Positions 44,372 to 55,154 of a stretch of DNA of 64,000 nt are shown one piece after another. Numbering within the stretch: position 1 is the first letter of the stretch; each line of letters opens with the position of its first letter. Made by a program: the position numbers and the translations under genes. The notes below the pieces were generated by a model. It was not told the origin of the DNA. It made no database searches and saw only the letters and a program-made list of their open reading frames with translations. Source of the stretch: Hyphomicrobiales bacterium (GTDB lineage Bacteria > Pseudomonadota > Alphaproteobacteria > Rhizobiales > Rhizobiaceae); contig UEGR01000011.1 in the NCBI GenBank assembly GCA_900465685.1, positions 248,001 through 312,000 of the forward strand, given 5' to 3'.

Positions 44372-45915
44372 TGGATCGCTCCCTCTGCACCATTGCCGCT
44401 GGCACCGTTTGCGGGCGCGTTGGGGTTCTCACGGGCATTTTCCGGCTCGGCATTCGGTGGCAGAAGATAACTGGTCACCGACTGGTCCTTGACGAGATAT
44501 CGCTCCGCCACGTCACGAATCTGATCGACCGTCACGGACTTGATGAGATCCGGCCATTTCTGGATATCTTCAACCGACTGGCCGACCGAAAGCGTCGAAC
44601 CATAAATCCGCGCCATGCCAGCCTGGCTGTCACGGGCAAAAATCACCGCCTTCAGGAAGCGATTGCGCGCCTGATCCAGCTCGGTCTGGGTCACGCCGTC
44701 CTTGACGATCCGCGCCAGTTCGGCTTCCACCGCCTTCTCGACATCGCCAAGCGTTGCGCCGTCGCGCGGCGCACCATAGACGGAGAACGTGCCGTCATCG
44801 AGCGCGTCACCGCTATAGGTCGCCCCCGTATTGGCGGCGATGTTGTTCTTGACGATCAGCGTCTGATAGAGGCGCGAACGGGACGAACCGCCGAGAATTT
44901 CACCCAACAGATCAAGTGCCGGCGCATCACCCGGCTTCACATCGGGGAACCGCTTTTCATTGGCATAGGACGGAACCAGCCAGGACATGCGGAACGACGG
45001 CGTGCTGATGCGCGCATCATGCAGCGTCACCACGCGGGCCGCGTGTTTTTCGGGTTCCTGCGGGCGGTCGCGCGGCAGAACTTCAGCGCGCTTCGGCACA
45101 TTGGCCCAGGTCTTGAGCGTCAGTTCACGCACGCGTTCCGGCGTCACGTCACCGGCGATGACCAGCGTGGCGTTGTTCGGGGTGTAATATTGCTGATAAA
45201 AGTCGATGGCGTTCTTGAGGCTCAGCTTTTCCATTTCCTGACGCCAACCGATAACCGGCTTGCGATAGGGGTGGTTGTAGAAGAGCACTGCATCGGTGTT
45301 TTCGCTCAACATCGAACCCGGGTTGGAATCGACGCGCATGCGCCGTTCTTCCAGAATGACCTCACGCTCGGTCGTCACGGCCTCTTCGTTCAGAACCAGA
45401 TTTTCCATCCGGTCCGACTCGAAACCCATGATCATTTCCAGCGCTTCTGGCGAAACCCGCTGGTAATAGGCGGTGTAGTCATAAGAGGTGAAAGCGTTTT
45501 CCTCGCCGCCGATCGATGCGACCTTGGACGAAAACTCACCTGCCGGATGGTTCTTCGTGCCCTTGAACATCAGATGTTCAAGGAAATGCGCGATGCCGGA
45601 AACGCCAGCCACTTCGTCAGCCGAGCCGACGTGATACCAGATCATCTGCGTCACAACCGGCGCGCGATGATCGGGAATGACCACGACTTTCAGGCCATTG
45701 GGCAAGGTGAAATTGCTGACACCATCGGACTGGGTGATTTCAGGCAAAGCGGCCTGATCGCCTTGCGCTTGCGGCGCAGGGGCCGGCTTAGCGGCATCAG
45801 TTTGGGTGGCTGGTTGATTTTGAGCTTCAACGGAGCCGGTTGCGAGCGGCAAAGCCAGCGCGAAACCAAGAGCGGTCGATAACAATAGGCGTCGGAGGGA
45901 GGTGTTATTCACCAA
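44368..45915 (-). CDS. M16 family zinc metallopeptidase, catalytic subunit
   Basis: A 515-residue periplasmic zinc peptidase. Signal peptide ends around ATGSVEAQ, followed by a Gln/Pro/Ala-rich stretch. The inverted zinc motif HFLEH (in GIAHFLEHLMFKGTKN) is intact, and a downstream Glu in the following helix region completes the site. It probably digests peptides in the periplasm together with the inactive partner encoded next. Minus-strand order: this gene, inactive subunit, patatin. Confidence 0.93.
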   Translation of the reverse strand: MVNNTSLRRLLLSTALGFALALPLATGSVEAQNQPATQTDAAKPAPAPQAQGDQAALPEITQSDGVSNFTLPNGLKVVVIPDHRAPVVTQMIWYHVGSADEVAGVSGIAHFLEHLMFKGTKNHPAGEFSSKVASIGGEENAFTSYDYTAYYQRVSPEALEMIMGFESDRMENLVLNEEAVTTEREVILEERRMRVDSNPGSMLSENTDAVLFYNHPYRKPVIGWRQEMEKLSLKNAIDFYQQYYTPNNATLVIAGDVTPERVRELTLKTWANVPKRAEVLPRDRPQEPEKHAARVVTLHDARISTPSFRMSWLVPSYANEKRFPDVKPGDAPALDLLGEILGGSSRSRLYQTLIVKNNIAANTGATYSGDALDDGTFSVYGAPRDGATLGDVEKAVEAELARIVKDGVTQTELDQARNRFLKAVIFARDSQAGMARIYGSTLSVGQSVEDIQKWPDLIKSVTVDQIRDVAERYLVKDQSVTSYLLPPNAEPENARENPNAPANGASGNGAEGAIQ

Positions 45916-46036
45916 GCGACATCTCCAATCGGTTTCATTTCCGCCCGGCCTTTCCGGGCGGCATGCTTCAAATCAATATCGGCGATGCTATCGCCGAACA
46001 GAAAGAACGCGGCGGCAAACACCGCTGCAAATCATC

Positions 46037-46597
46037 TCAATCGGCTTTGAGTTGGATGAGCCGAATGATTGTGCCGCCATAGTTGCGCTCGTCAAGCACA
46101 ACAAATTGTTCGTCAAGCTCAAGCGAAGCTTCAGCTGCCTCTTCAAGCACCAAAAGTGCGTCAGGATTAAGCCAGCCGCCCTGAAGCGCCGACAAAAATG
46201 CTTTTTCTCCCATGCGCCGTCCATAAGGCGGATCGGCGAAGATCAAATCGAATGGCTCCATCGTGCCGACAATGCCAAGCTGGCAGGCGTCACGACGGAG
46301 AATCTTCGTATGACCTTGCAGGCCAAGCACCTCGACATTCTGGCGCAACAGCCCACGGCCCTCCGCAGATTCCTCCACGAAGGTCGCATAACGCGCACCG
46401 CGCGAAAGGGCTTCAAGACCGAGCGCGCCGGTGCCTGCGAAAAGGTCAAGCACACGCGCACCTTCCACCTTGTCGGGGAAGCTGTGCGCGAGAACATTGA
46501 ACAAGCTCTCGCGCGTGCGGTCCGTGGTGGGGCGAATGGCGTTGGTGGACGGTGTTACAAGCGGGCGACCGCGAAACTTACCGCCGACGATCCGCAC
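46037..46597 (-). CDS. rsmD: 16S rRNA (guanine966-N2)-methyltransferase RsmD
   Basis: A 186-residue SAM-dependent methyltransferase. The frame is open far upstream, but that part is the shadow of the pseudouridine synthase gene; the GTG at 46597 starts [16 protein letters not shown], the standard RsmD N-terminus. The SAM site is [19 protein letters not shown], the catalytic motif DPPY in [11 protein letters not shown]. It methylates G966 of 16S rRNA in the 30S subunit. It overlaps the end of the upstream pseudouridine synthase gene by 20 bp, so the two are coupled. Confidence 0.93.
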   Translation of the reverse strand: MRIVGGKFRGRPLVTPSTNAIRPTTDRTRESLFNVLAHSFPDKVEGARVLDLFAGTGALGLEALSRGARYATFVEESAEGRGLLRQNVEVLGLQGHTKILRRDACQLGIVGTMEPFDLIFADPPYGRRMGEKAFLSALQGGWLNPDALLVLEEAAEASLELDEQFVVLDERNYGGTIIRLIQLKAD

Positions 46598-48497
46598 CGC
46601 CGCCTCCCGATCTGCCACCGCCGCCTGGCTTACCGCCAGTGGGCTTTCCGCCGGTCGGCTTGCCACCCGGACGTCCGCCTGGCTTACCGCCCGATTTACC
46701 TGCTGGCTTACCACCATCAGGTCCACGCCGTGGACCATCGCTGAAACCGCGTGGACCGGCACCGCTGCGTGCGCCCGAACGCGTATCGCGATCGGAACCG
46801 CCGAAGCGACCCTCGCCGCGTGCACCGCCCGGCTTGTCGGACTTATATGGCTTGTCGGATTTGAACGTCTTGCGACCCTCAAAACCACCCTGCGAGCGCT
46901 CACCGGAAGCGGCATCGCGCAGTTCGGCACGCTCGCGCTTGCCGGGACGACGTTCCTTGTGACCGTCCTCACGCTTTTCGCGCGTTTCCGGCCGTCCGCC
47001 TTCAGAACGGGAACCTTCAAAACGCGGGCCCTCAGAACGAGCGCCGTAAGAGCGGCCTTCTGCGCCCGGCTTTCCGCCAGCACGCGGACCGCTTGAACGC
47101 GGGCCTTCCGAACGCTTGTTGTAACGGCGTTCGCCGCCCTCGTCGCGACTCTGCTCTGCATCGTCCGAACGACGCGGACGCACCTGCATATCACCGCTGA
47201 ACTTCGCGCCGCGATGCGGCACCTGATGTTCGACGCGGGCAGGCTTGGCAGCAGCCTTTTCACCCTTTGGACGCGCACCGGGCGCCATCCAGACATTGGC
47301 GTTGCCCCGACGGCGTGGTTCAACCTTCTCCGTCTTGTCCTCGCGTCCGCGACGACGTTCCGGACGGCTGGAAATCCATTCGCGCTCACGTGGTGCGCGG
47401 CGGGTTTCGCCTTCCTGCTCCGGTTGGGCTTCTTCCATCTCACGACGAGTGCGACCCTGCACGGCGGCATTGGAGAACTCGTTGAAGATCGGCGCGTCGA
47501 AATCGGCACCGGAATCCTCAACCAGCTTGTCGCCAAGCTGGTCGCGCAGCGTGCGACCCTTGATTTCGCGCACAGCACCTTCTTCAAGATCACCCAGCTG
47601 GAACGGGCCGAAAGACACACGGATCAGGCGACCGACGGTGAGGCCGAGTGCGCCGAGAATGTTCTTCACTTCACGGTTCTTGCCTTCGCGCAGACCGATA
47701 TTGATCCAGACATTCGCGCCCTGAACGCGTTCAAGCTCGGCTTCGATGCTGCCATAGAACACGCCATCAACAGCGATGCCGTTCTTCAGTTCATCGAGCT
47801 GCGGCTGCGTAACCTTGCCATGGGCGCGCACGCGATAACGGCGCAGCCAGCCGGTGGACGGCAGTTCCAGAACCCGCGACAGCCCGCCATCATTGGTGAG
47901 CAGCAGAAGTCCTTCGGTATTGATGTCGAGACGACCAACCGACAGCACACGCGGCATTTCAGCTGGCAGTGCATCGAACACGGTTGGGCGTCCTTCCGGA
48001 TCGCGATTGGTGGTCACGAGACCAGCAGGCTTGTGGTAAAGCCACAGGCGGGTACGCTCGGCCTGCTTCAGCGGCTTGCCGTCGACGGTAATGACGTCAG
48101 TGCGCTTCACATTGACCGCAGGGCTATCCAGCACCTTGCCGTTTACCGCAATACGCCCGGCGGCGATCATCGTTTCCGCTTCGCGGCGCGAAGCGATGCC
48201 GACACGCGCCAGACGCTTGGCGATACGCTCGCTCGTATCTTCTTCGACTTCCACATCGCGCGGGGCACCCCGGCGCGGACCAGCGCGGCGTGCATCGTCC
48301 CGGTCGCCATCATCGCGGCGCGGACGGCTGTCGCGACCCGGGCGGTCCGAACGGTCAGACCGCTCGGGACGATCAGAACGATCAAATCGTCCCGAACCAC
48401 CTTTGGGGCCACCTGAGCGCCCGCCGCCGACGCCACCGGGGCGTCCGTTACGGCCATGAGGCGGCTTGCCGCCCTTGTTATCGTCGTCTTTAGTCAT
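46578..48497 (-). CDS. RsuA/RluB/E/F family pseudouridine synthase with long disordered tails
   Basis: A 639-residue protein from the ATG at 48497 (GAGAGG upstream). Residues 1-85 are Gly/Arg/Asp-rich, then an S4 RNA-binding domain ([19 protein letters not shown]..., about 90-140) and the synthase domain with catalytic Asp191 in [13 protein letters not shown]. The last ~300 residues are low-complexity and rich in Arg, Gly, Glu, Ser and Lys, ending in repeats of GGK and GGGR. The core is the size of RluB (about 240 residues); the tails more than double it. It should modify 23S rRNA. The tails may bind RNA or ribosomes. Confidence 0.92.
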   Translation of the reverse strand: MTKDDDNKGGKPPHGRNGRPGGVGGGRSGGPKGGSGRFDRSDRPERSDRSDRPGRDSRPRRDDGDRDDARRAGPRRGAPRDVEVEEDTSERIAKRLARVGIASRREAETMIAAGRIAVNGKVLDSPAVNVKRTDVITVDGKPLKQAERTRLWLYHKPAGLVTTNRDPEGRPTVFDALPAEMPRVLSVGRLDINTEGLLLLTNDGGLSRVLELPSTGWLRRYRVRAHGKVTQPQLDELKNGIAVDGVFYGSIEAELERVQGANVWINIGLREGKNREVKNILGALGLTVGRLIRVSFGPFQLGDLEEGAVREIKGRTLRDQLGDKLVEDSGADFDAPIFNEFSNAAVQGRTRREMEEAQPEQEGETRRAPREREWISSRPERRRGREDKTEKVEPRRRGNANVWMAPGARPKGEKAAAKPARVEHQVPHRGAKFSGDMQVRPRRSDDAEQSRDEGGERRYNKRSEGPRSSGPRAGGKPGAEGRSYGARSEGPRFEGSRSEGGRPETREKREDGHKERRPGKRERAELRDAASGERSQGGFEGRKTFKSDKPYKSDKPGGARGEGRFGGSDRDTRSGARSGAGPRGFSDGPRRGPDGGKPAGKSGGKPGGRPGGKPTGGKPTGGKPGGGGRSGGGGADRRR

Positions 48498-48688
48498 CTG
48501 GTATTGGCCTCTCAGCAGCGTTTCCGTGTCACCTTGCACCGTCGAAAGCAGGCAAAGGAATGTCTGGAACGAAAACGCCGTATAAATCTGTTCGCAAATC
48601 GGTTTCGATTTCGAGAATTATGCAGTAACAAATCGCTCCAGTGCTTGCGAGCGAAATTTCCCGATCCATGCAATGAAATGGAGTGCAC

Positions 48689-49162
48689 ATGAAAAAGGCG
48701 GACTCCGCAACCGTTACCGACATAGCAACGCCGATGAATGCCGCGCTGGATGAAGCGCGTGCCGCAGGTGCGCGCGGCGAAGTGCCGATTGGCGCCGTCG
48801 TCGTGCATGAAGGGCAGATCATCGCCCGCGCCGGAAACCGCACGCGGGAGCTCAACGACGTGACCGCCCATGCCGAGGTGCTGGTCATCCGCCAGGCCGG
48901 TGAAGCATTGAGTTCAGAACGGCTGATCGACTGCGATCTCTATGTGACGCTGGAACCCTGCGCCATGTGTGCTGCCGCGATCTCTTTTGCGCGCATCCGC
49001 CGCCTTTATTACGGCGCCTCCGACCCCAAGGGTGGCGGCGTCGAGCACGGCCCTCGCTTCTACACTCAGCCGACATGTCATCATGTGCCAGAGATCTATC
49101 CGGGCTTCTCGGAAGGCGAAGCGCAGAAAATCCTCAAGGATTTTTTCCGCGAGAAACGCTAG
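48689..49162 (+). CDS. tadA: tRNA-specific adenosine deaminase TadA
   Basis: A 157-residue zinc enzyme from the ATG at 48689 with a GGAG site five bases upstream; a GTG six bases earlier is not needed. HAE (61-63) and PCxxC (90-94) form the deaminase zinc site, and the YYGASDPKGGGVEHGPRF segment is family-typical. It converts A34 to inosine in tRNA-Arg(ACG). Divergent from the pseudouridine synthase gene and overlapping the end of the cytochrome b561 gene by 4 bp. Confidence 0.96.
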   Translation: MKKADSATVTDIATPMNAALDEARAAGARGEVPIGAVVVHEGQIIARAGNRTRELNDVTAHAEVLVIRQAGEALSSERLIDCDLYVTLEPCAMCAAAISFARIRRLYYGASDPKGGGVEHGPRFYTQPTCHHVPEIYPGFSEGEAQKILKDFFREKR

Positions 49163-49719
49163 CCCCTCGGTTTATGCCCCGTCATATGACGCAAGGTGTC
49201 GTCACGCAGTGCGAAATGGTGGAAGAGCGCCATGAATACGTGGCAAACGACGACCGCCAGCAAAGTCCAGCCGAGCGGCCCGTGAAGCGTGCTGCCAATG
49301 CTGTTCAGCGTTTCGTTCTGCACGCCAGCCGGATCGAAGATCGGCATGCCGAGGAAAGAAAAGCTCCGCCCCCTACCATAGGCGCGGATCAGCGCCAGCG
49401 CCGGAACGGCAAACATCAGCGCATAAATGGCCAGATGACCGAGCAAAGCCGCCTTGCCCATCAGGCCGTCCTTATGCGGGCGACGACCGATATTGGAAAG
49501 GCCCCAGACGCCGCGCAGCAGAACCAGAACCAGCAATGCAAAGCCGAGTTGCTGGTGCGCAGACCAGAAAAACGTGAAAACCGCGCTATCCCGCGCCAAG
49601 ACACGCAGAATAGCCGACATGAACTGCCATAAAAACAGCAACGCCATCAGCCAGTGAAAGCTGCGGGAAACCACACCATAACCGTTGCGGCTGTCCCAGA
49701 TCGTGTTTGCGCTGCTCAT
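49159..49719 (-). CDS. Cytochrome b561 family protein
   Basis: A 186-residue membrane protein from the ATG at 49719. Four helices and the expected heme histidines are visible: FHWLMA, HQQLGF, GHLAIYALM and the late CHVFMALFHHF. Such proteins carry electrons between quinol and acceptors in the inner membrane. It ends tail-to-tail with tadA. Confidence 0.9.
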   Translation of the reverse strand: MSSANTIWDSRNGYGVVSRSFHWLMALLFLWQFMSAILRVLARDSAVFTFFWSAHQQLGFALLVLVLLRGVWGLSNIGRRPHKDGLMGKAALLGHLAIYALMFAVPALALIRAYGRGRSFSFLGMPIFDPAGVQNETLNSIGSTLHGPLGWTLLAVVVCHVFMALFHHFALRDDTLRHMTGHKPRG

Positions 49720-49883
49720 TGAACTATACCTTTGAACCCAATGCCCTATCATGCTGCATACAGACAAGAAGTCTTTGATCGAAATCAAATAGAAGTCATA
49801 ATGCTCAAGATGACAAAAATGTAATGTATTCTCTAAGGGTACTGCCTACCCGCTCAGAAAACCTTCATTACTATACTCAAAAT

Positions 49884-49916
49884 AAAACAGCCATAGCGCT
49901 TATACCGCCATGGCTG
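49884..49916 (-). terminator. Terminator downstream of the lipoprotein gene
   Basis: CAGCCAT at 49888 pairs with ATGGCTG at 49910; on the minus strand the stem is followed by a T-rich run (TTTTATTTT). It lies 30 bp after the lipoprotein stop. Confidence 0.7.
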
Positions 49917-49945
49917 CTTAAACTAATATAGAGAACTTCCGGAAC

Positions 49946-50620
49946 TTAGTTCCAGGGCAGATAATCGCGCCAGCCCTTGGACTTGCCAGCGGCCTTCTTG
50001 CGCTCGCGTTCCTTCTGCGCCTCGTCCTGCCCCAGTTCGCCGGTGGCGGCGGTGGATGCCGGTTCACGATAGGCCAGCGGCGGCTCGCTCAGATATTTGC
50101 GGTTCGTGGCCGAACCCTGCGCCTGCTGTGCACGCTCTGCCTTGATGGCCGCCATTTTCTGCGGATCAACGGTTGGCAAACGGGAATCATATTCTTCGCG
50201 ACGGCTGTTGCCACCCGGCAGTGCAGTCTTCAGGTTGCTTGCAACCGGACCATCAGCCTCAACCGGCGAGACGAAGTTCGGATTGTCGCGGTTGGCGGTG
50301 ATTTCATCGCGCAGACGCTTGCGGCGCTGTTCCGGCGATTCCGGCCAGTTCGCACCGCCAGCACTTGCAACGCTTTCCTGCGGCGCAGGCAGCTGGCCCT
50401 TATCGCCCGGAGAAGGACGCACAAGATCAGGACGCGGCTTGTAGTCGATGCGCTCTTTCTTGTTCTTGCCCTGACCGAAGCTCGCCATATTGGAAACGTC
50501 GTCGAAGAGCTGCGCGCCCGACGACTTGTCCGTTCCATAGGTCGGCGAAGACATGCAGCCTGACAGCGAAAGACCCGCTACAGCCGTCATAAGTATCAGA
50601 ACTCGTCCGTCAATCTTCAT
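49946..50620 (-). CDS. Conserved outer-membrane lipoprotein of unknown function
   Basis: A 224-residue lipoprotein from the ATG at 50620 (an in-frame GTG nine bases upstream is less likely). The signal sequence ends in the lipobox LSGC, so the acylated Cys is near residue 22. The mature part is polar and Pro/Lys/Arg-rich with no strong domain; a coiled-coil-like region near QKMAAIKAERAQQAQ is visible. It is located between ileS and the M16 pair, a position kept in related genomes. No function is known. Confidence 0.8.
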   Translation of the reverse strand: MKIDGRVLILMTAVAGLSLSGCMSSPTYGTDKSSGAQLFDDVSNMASFGQGKNKKERIDYKPRPDLVRPSPGDKGQLPAPQESVASAGGANWPESPEQRRKRLRDEITANRDNPNFVSPVEADGPVASNLKTALPGGNSRREEYDSRLPTVDPQKMAAIKAERAQQAQGSATNRKYLSEPPLAYREPASTAATGELGQDEAQKERERKKAAGKSKGWRDYLPWN

Positions 50621-50821
50621 TAGCGCCACTTCTTTTACGCCTGTCGATTCTTTGTTCGCGAGGCTTGCTCCAGCGTGCCTTGCCTCAAAAAACCGGCAAC
50701 TCCAAGGCAGATCGTGAATTTATTCGAGGACTGCCTTGTACATGAGAGGAACCCATGCGGCAATCCGGCATTAACCGCTATTTCACCATGTTCACGCGCG
50801 AGACCGCAACCCCTGTCGCAC

Positions 50822-50859
50822 AAACAAACAATCCGCCCCGGATGAAACCGGAGCGGATT
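50822..50859 (-). terminator. Terminator downstream of ileS
   Basis: AATCCGCCCCGG and CCGGAGCGGATT flank a six-base loop (one mismatch). On the minus strand the stem is followed by T-rich TGTTTGTTTG. It lies just after the ileS stop. Confidence 0.7.
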
Positions 50860-50872
50860 GCGATCTCTGTTA

Positions 50873-53854
50873 TCAGGCTTCGAGCTTGCCGAGCGCCTTC
50901 AATTCGCGCAGTGCTTCGGCATCGCGCGCCGACACTTCCGGGAATTCCGGATCGGAACCCACATCCGTGGTATAACGCCACGAACGCGCGCATTTCTCGC
51001 CTTCGGCGCGAGCAGGCACGACGGCCACACCCTTCACATCACCAAGCTTGAAAGCGCCTTCCGGTGCCGCTGCATCGCTGAACGCAATGCCGCTGGTGAT
51101 GCAGATTTCCGCAAAATCGAGACCGTCGAGCGAATCGCTCAGGCTCTTGTCGGAAATGTGGACCACCGGCGCTGCTTCCAGCGATGAACCGATGCGCTTG
51201 TCTGCACGTTCCAGCTCCAGCGCGCCGGTCACGACACGGCGAACCGCGCGCACCTTGCGCCACTTTTCGGCCAGCACGTCATCACGCCATGCGGCAGGCG
51301 TCGGGCGGAACTGCTCGGCATGGACCGAAACCGACTGCGGATAGCGATCAAGCCATGCTTCTTCCATGGTGAAAGGCAGCATGGGCGCCAGCCAGGTCGT
51401 CAGGCGGTCGAAGATTTCACGCACGGTCTGCAACGCAGCCTTGCGGCGAACGCTCGACGGCGCGTCGCAGTAAAGCGCATCCTTGCGGATATCGAAATAG
51501 AAGGCCGAAAGCTCGACATTCATGAAATCGATCAGAGCGCGGGCGATGCGCTTGAAATCGAATGTGTCATAGCCGGTGCGCACAACCTCATCCAGCTCCG
51601 TCAGACGGTGCAGCATCAGGCGCTCAAGTTCCGGCAGATCGGCATGAGCAACGTTTTCGCCTTCGTCATGCGCCAGCGTGCCCAGCATCCAGCGGATGGT
51701 GTTGCGCAGCTTGCGATAAGCGTCGATATTGGTCTGGATGATGCTCTTGCCGAGGCGCTGATCTTCCCAATAATCGGTCGTCATGACCCACAGACGCAGG
51801 ATATCCGCGCCGGATTCCTTGATGACATCCTGCGGCGTTACCGTATTGCCAAGCGACTTCGACATTTTCTTGCCGTGCTCGTCCATGGTGAAACCATGGG
51901 TCACGACGGCATTATATGGCGCACGACCGCGCGTGCCGCAGCTTTCCAGAAGCGACGAATGGAACCAGCCGCGATGCTGGTCCGAGCCTTCGAGATAGAC
52001 GTCTGCCGGCCATTTCATGTCCGGGCGGTCTTCCAGCGTGAAGGTGTGGGTCGATCCGGAATCGAACCACACGTCCAGAATGTCGCGCACCTGAACCCAA
52101 GGCTCATTGGCGCGGTTGCCGAGGAAACGCTCGCGCGCGCCTTCGGCAAACCATGCATCAGCGCCTTCGGCCTCGAAAGCATCGAGTACACGCTTGTTGA
52201 CCGCATCGTCCTGAAGGATGTTGCCTTCCTCATCCACGAAAACGCAGATCGGCACGCCCCAGGCGCGCTGACGCGAAAGCACCCAGTCCGGGCGACCTTC
52301 GATCATCGAACGCAGGCGCGTCTGACCGGCAGCCGGGACGAAGCGTGTGTCGTCGATGGCCTTCAGCGCGCGCGAGCGCAGCGTGGTGCCGTCACCGAGG
52401 TTCTTGTCCATATAGACGAACCATTGCGGCGTGTTGCGGAAGATGACCTGCTTCTTCGAACGCCAGGAATGCGGATAGGAGTGCTTCAGGCGGCCGCGAG
52501 CGAAGAGCTTGTCATTGGCGATGAGCTGATCCATCACCGACTTGTTGGCGTCGCCCTTCTTGCCGTTATCGTCGATCACGCGTGCGGCGCCGCCTTCGCG
52601 GTCCGGACCGAAGCCCGGCGCGTCCTTGGTATAATAGCCGTCGTCACCGACCGGGAACGGGATGCTCGGATCAATACCGCGTGCTTCCAGTTCACGCACA
52701 TTGTTCATCCAGGCTTCAAAGTCTTCACGACCATGGCTTGGCGCGGTATGGACGAAGCCCGTACCCGCATCGTCGGTCACATGATCACCGTCGAGCATCG
52801 GAACCGCGAACTCATAGCCGCCCGCAAAGCCCTTCAACGGATGGTCGAGCACGATCCTGCCAAGCTCATCAGCCGAAATACCGCGCAGGCGCTTGAACTG
52901 GAGTTTTGCCTTGGCGAAGCTTTCTTCAGCCAGCTTGTCGGCGAAGATGAGCTTTTCGCCCGGACGAGGGCCAAAATCGTTCTCGGCTTCCGTGACTTCG
53001 TAAAGCCCGTATTCGATACGCGACGAATAGGACACGGCGCGGTTGCCGGGGATGGTCCAGGGGGTGGTCGTCCAGATCACCACATGTGCTTGGCCAATAT
53101 CGTTTTCATATTCAAGAACTGCCTCAAGATACTCGGGATCATCCACTTGCGTGAATGCATCAATACCATGATCTCTTGGGGCGACCGGGAACTTGACCCA
53201 GATCATATCCGACTCGACGTCGTGATATTCGACTTCCGCCTCGGCAAGCGCCGTGCGCTCGACAACCGACCACATCACCGGCTTGGAGCCGCGATAAAGC
53301 TGACCGGAAGCCGCGAACTTGAGAAGCTCGCCAGCGATACGCGATTCAGCGTGGAAGTTCATCGTCGTATAGGGGTTTTCGAAATCGCCGAGGATCGCAA
53401 GGCGCTTGAACTCATCCGTCTGGACCCTGATCCAGTTGGCGGCAAATTCACGGCATTCCTTGCGGAATTCGTTGATCGGCACTTCGTCCTTGTTCTTGCC
53501 TTCGGCGCGATATTTTTCCTCGATCTTCCATTCGATCGGCAGGCCGTGGCAATCCCAGCCCGGAACGTAGTTCGAGTTATAGCCGCGCATCTGGAACGAG
53601 CGGGTGATGACGTCCTTGAGGATCTTGTTCAGCGCATGGCCGATATGGATATTGCCGTTGGCGTAGGGCGGGCCATCGTGCAGCACATAAAGCGGGCGGT
53701 CTTTCGCCTGCTCGCGCAGCTTCTTGTAAAGGTTCATCCCCTCCCAGCGCTCGACAAACAGCGGTTCGCGCTGCGGCAAGCCCGCACGCATCGGAAATTC
53801 TGTCTGCGGCAGATTGAGGGTTTTAGAGTAATCGATCTTGGTCGTCTCAGTCAT
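50873..53854 (-). CDS. ileS: Isoleucyl-tRNA synthetase
   Basis: A 993-residue class Ia synthetase. The HIGH motif occurs as HIGH in [14 protein letters not shown], the KMSKS loop as KKMSKSLGN, and the CP1 editing domain between them (CP1 with the [20 protein letters not shown] and [10 protein letters not shown] segments). The anticodon-binding end follows. Size and motif order fit the eubacterial type; there is no sign of a second C-terminal zinc domain of the mupirocin-resistant type. ATG at 53854. Confidence 0.97.
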   Translation of the reverse strand: MTETTKIDYSKTLNLPQTEFPMRAGLPQREPLFVERWEGMNLYKKLREQAKDRPLYVLHDGPPYANGNIHIGHALNKILKDVITRSFQMRGYNSNYVPGWDCHGLPIEWKIEEKYRAEGKNKDEVPINEFRKECREFAANWIRVQTDEFKRLAILGDFENPYTTMNFHAESRIAGELLKFAASGQLYRGSKPVMWSVVERTALAEAEVEYHDVESDMIWVKFPVAPRDHGIDAFTQVDDPEYLEAVLEYENDIGQAHVVIWTTTPWTIPGNRAVSYSSRIEYGLYEVTEAENDFGPRPGEKLIFADKLAEESFAKAKLQFKRLRGISADELGRIVLDHPLKGFAGGYEFAVPMLDGDHVTDDAGTGFVHTAPSHGREDFEAWMNNVRELEARGIDPSIPFPVGDDGYYTKDAPGFGPDREGGAARVIDDNGKKGDANKSVMDQLIANDKLFARGRLKHSYPHSWRSKKQVIFRNTPQWFVYMDKNLGDGTTLRSRALKAIDDTRFVPAAGQTRLRSMIEGRPDWVLSRQRAWGVPICVFVDEEGNILQDDAVNKRVLDAFEAEGADAWFAEGARERFLGNRANEPWVQVRDILDVWFDSGSTHTFTLEDRPDMKWPADVYLEGSDQHRGWFHSSLLESCGTRGRAPYNAVVTHGFTMDEHGKKMSKSLGNTVTPQDVIKESGADILRLWVMTTDYWEDQRLGKSIIQTNIDAYRKLRNTIRWMLGTLAHDEGENVAHADLPELERLMLHRLTELDEVVRTGYDTFDFKRIARALIDFMNVELSAFYFDIRKDALYCDAPSSVRRKAALQTVREIFDRLTTWLAPMLPFTMEEAWLDRYPQSVSVHAEQFRPTPAAWRDDVLAEKWRKVRAVRRVVTGALELERADKRIGSSLEAAPVVHISDKSLSDSLDGLDFAEICITSGIAFSDAAAPEGAFKLGDVKGVAVVPARAEGEKCARSWRYTTDVGSDPEFPEVSARDAEALRELKALGKLEA

Positions 53855-54198
53855 GATCGGTATTCGCCTGTGAAGCCTCGGCCAGAAATGGCGGGCATGT
53901 GGATCAACGATAACAGGGGGACTGTAAGAGCACAGCCGGTCGTTCCCGGACCTCCGCGCCAGATATTGCCTGGCAAAACAGCCATTCAGGCAAAGCGGGA
54001 GGCCGGGCCAATAATTCGTATGGCCGTCATGATAAGCCGAAAATCCGTCATCATGGGCACGCTTTTAGCAATGAGCTTTGCAGGAATAAAGAGGCCAGGG
54101 GAACAAAGACGCAATAAAACTGCATCCCTGCCCCTGAAAATCTTCACAGTAGCGTCCGCTTCATGCGGTCTGACACGTGGTCAAGCCGCAGAACCACA
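53855..54198. other. Intergenic region upstream of ileS
   Basis: About 344 bp between ileS and the MipA-like gene. No protein-like frame, tRNA or T-box-like structure was recognised. It should contain the ileS promoter. Confidence 0.4.
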
Positions 54199-55041
54199 TT
54201 AATCAAGTGAGAAGTCGAAACGATAGGTTGCAGACACGCCAACCATGAACTGGTCGCGTGAGCCGCGCTCCTTGACGATGCTCGAATCCTTGGCCGGGCC
54301 TTGCAGGCGGGTATATTCGCCGAACAGGCTGGTATCGATCTTGTCGGTCGCCTTCCAGTTGATAGCGCCGCCGAAACCGGCCGATTTGAAACCGCCACCC
54401 GGATTGTACTCCGACAGGCCGGACGCTGCCGATTCCTGCGCATCGACGCCGTAATAGGTCTTGAAGTAATCCTTCGACGCGAAAGTCGCACGCGGACCCG
54501 CCGAAACACGGATAACCGGCGTCACATCATAAAATGCGTCGGCGGAAATATCGGCAACAACGCCCTTATGCGCGCGGATACCCTGACGTACTTCGCCGCG
54601 TACACGCAGCCAGTCGGTTGGATAGACCTCGGCAAAGCCACCCACTTCACCGCCGAACTTGGTGTCTTTCAGGCCGTGAATATCATCGTCGCGTTCGAAC
54701 AGCAGCTTGCCTGCCAGACCGGCGCGGAAGCGGTTGTTGTCGATCAGCGCGAAGGAAACATTGTCGTTGCGCGAGGAAAACCGCGTCGCTTCGCCCTGAC
54801 GGCCAAGCGAGATCAGCGGCTGCGCAGAAAAGCGATATTTGTTCGAGCCTTCGAACTTGGGCGCGACCAGCCCGGCAGCGCCGACCTTGAGATACCAGTC
54901 GCCAGACCAGAAATGCTTGCGGGCCGGCTGAACCGTTTCCGCCGCATAGATATCTGTCTGCTGCACATCGGCGGCATAAGCAATGGAACCGGTGACGGGA
55001 ATGAGAGTGCCTGCAACGAGGGCCAGTGAGAGAATACGCAA
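54199..55041 (-). CDS. MipA/OmpV family outer-membrane protein
   Basis: A 280-residue protein. The start is set at the TTG at 55041, which has GGAGA six bases upstream and gives a clean signal peptide (MRILSLALVAGTLIPVTGSIAYA); the frame further up is AT-rich and unlike a protein. The mature part has the MipA features WSGDWYLKVGAAGLVAPKFEGS, a repeated beta-strand pattern and a terminal DQFMVGVSATYRFDF. MipA proteins scaffold murein enzymes or act as porins. It lies between ribF and ileS in an otherwise conserved order. Confidence 0.82.
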   Translation of the reverse strand: MRILSLALVAGTLIPVTGSIAYAADVQQTDIYAAETVQPARKHFWSGDWYLKVGAAGLVAPKFEGSNKYRFSAQPLISLGRQGEATRFSSRNDNVSFALIDNNRFRAGLAGKLLFERDDDIHGLKDTKFGGEVGGFAEVYPTDWLRVRGEVRQGIRAHKGVVADISADAFYDVTPVIRVSAGPRATFASKDYFKTYYGVDAQESAASGLSEYNPGGGFKSAGFGGAINWKATDKIDTSLFGEYTRLQGPAKDSSIVKERGSRDQFMVGVSATYRFDFSLD

Positions 55042-55154
55042 AACAAGATCTCCGACAAACAGCACCTCGAAACTTCGCAAGGTGTTTAACACTCTCTGTC
55101 GGAAATACGTAAAATTTGACTTAAATCTTAGGTAGAAAAATAATCCGCTACACT

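Noticed and set aside
46598-47620. N-terminal extension of the rsmD frame
   Set aside because: It is the out-of-frame reading of the low-complexity tail of the pseudouridine synthase; RsmD starts at the family N-terminus.
53855-54198. T-box-like leader before ileS
   Set aside because: No T-box sequence or pairing seen; T-box control of ileS is not expected in alphaproteobacteria.
51320-54202. 960-codon open frame on the plus strand opposite ileS
   Set aside because: Mirror of the ileS codon pattern; no domains, and ileS has full-length motifs.
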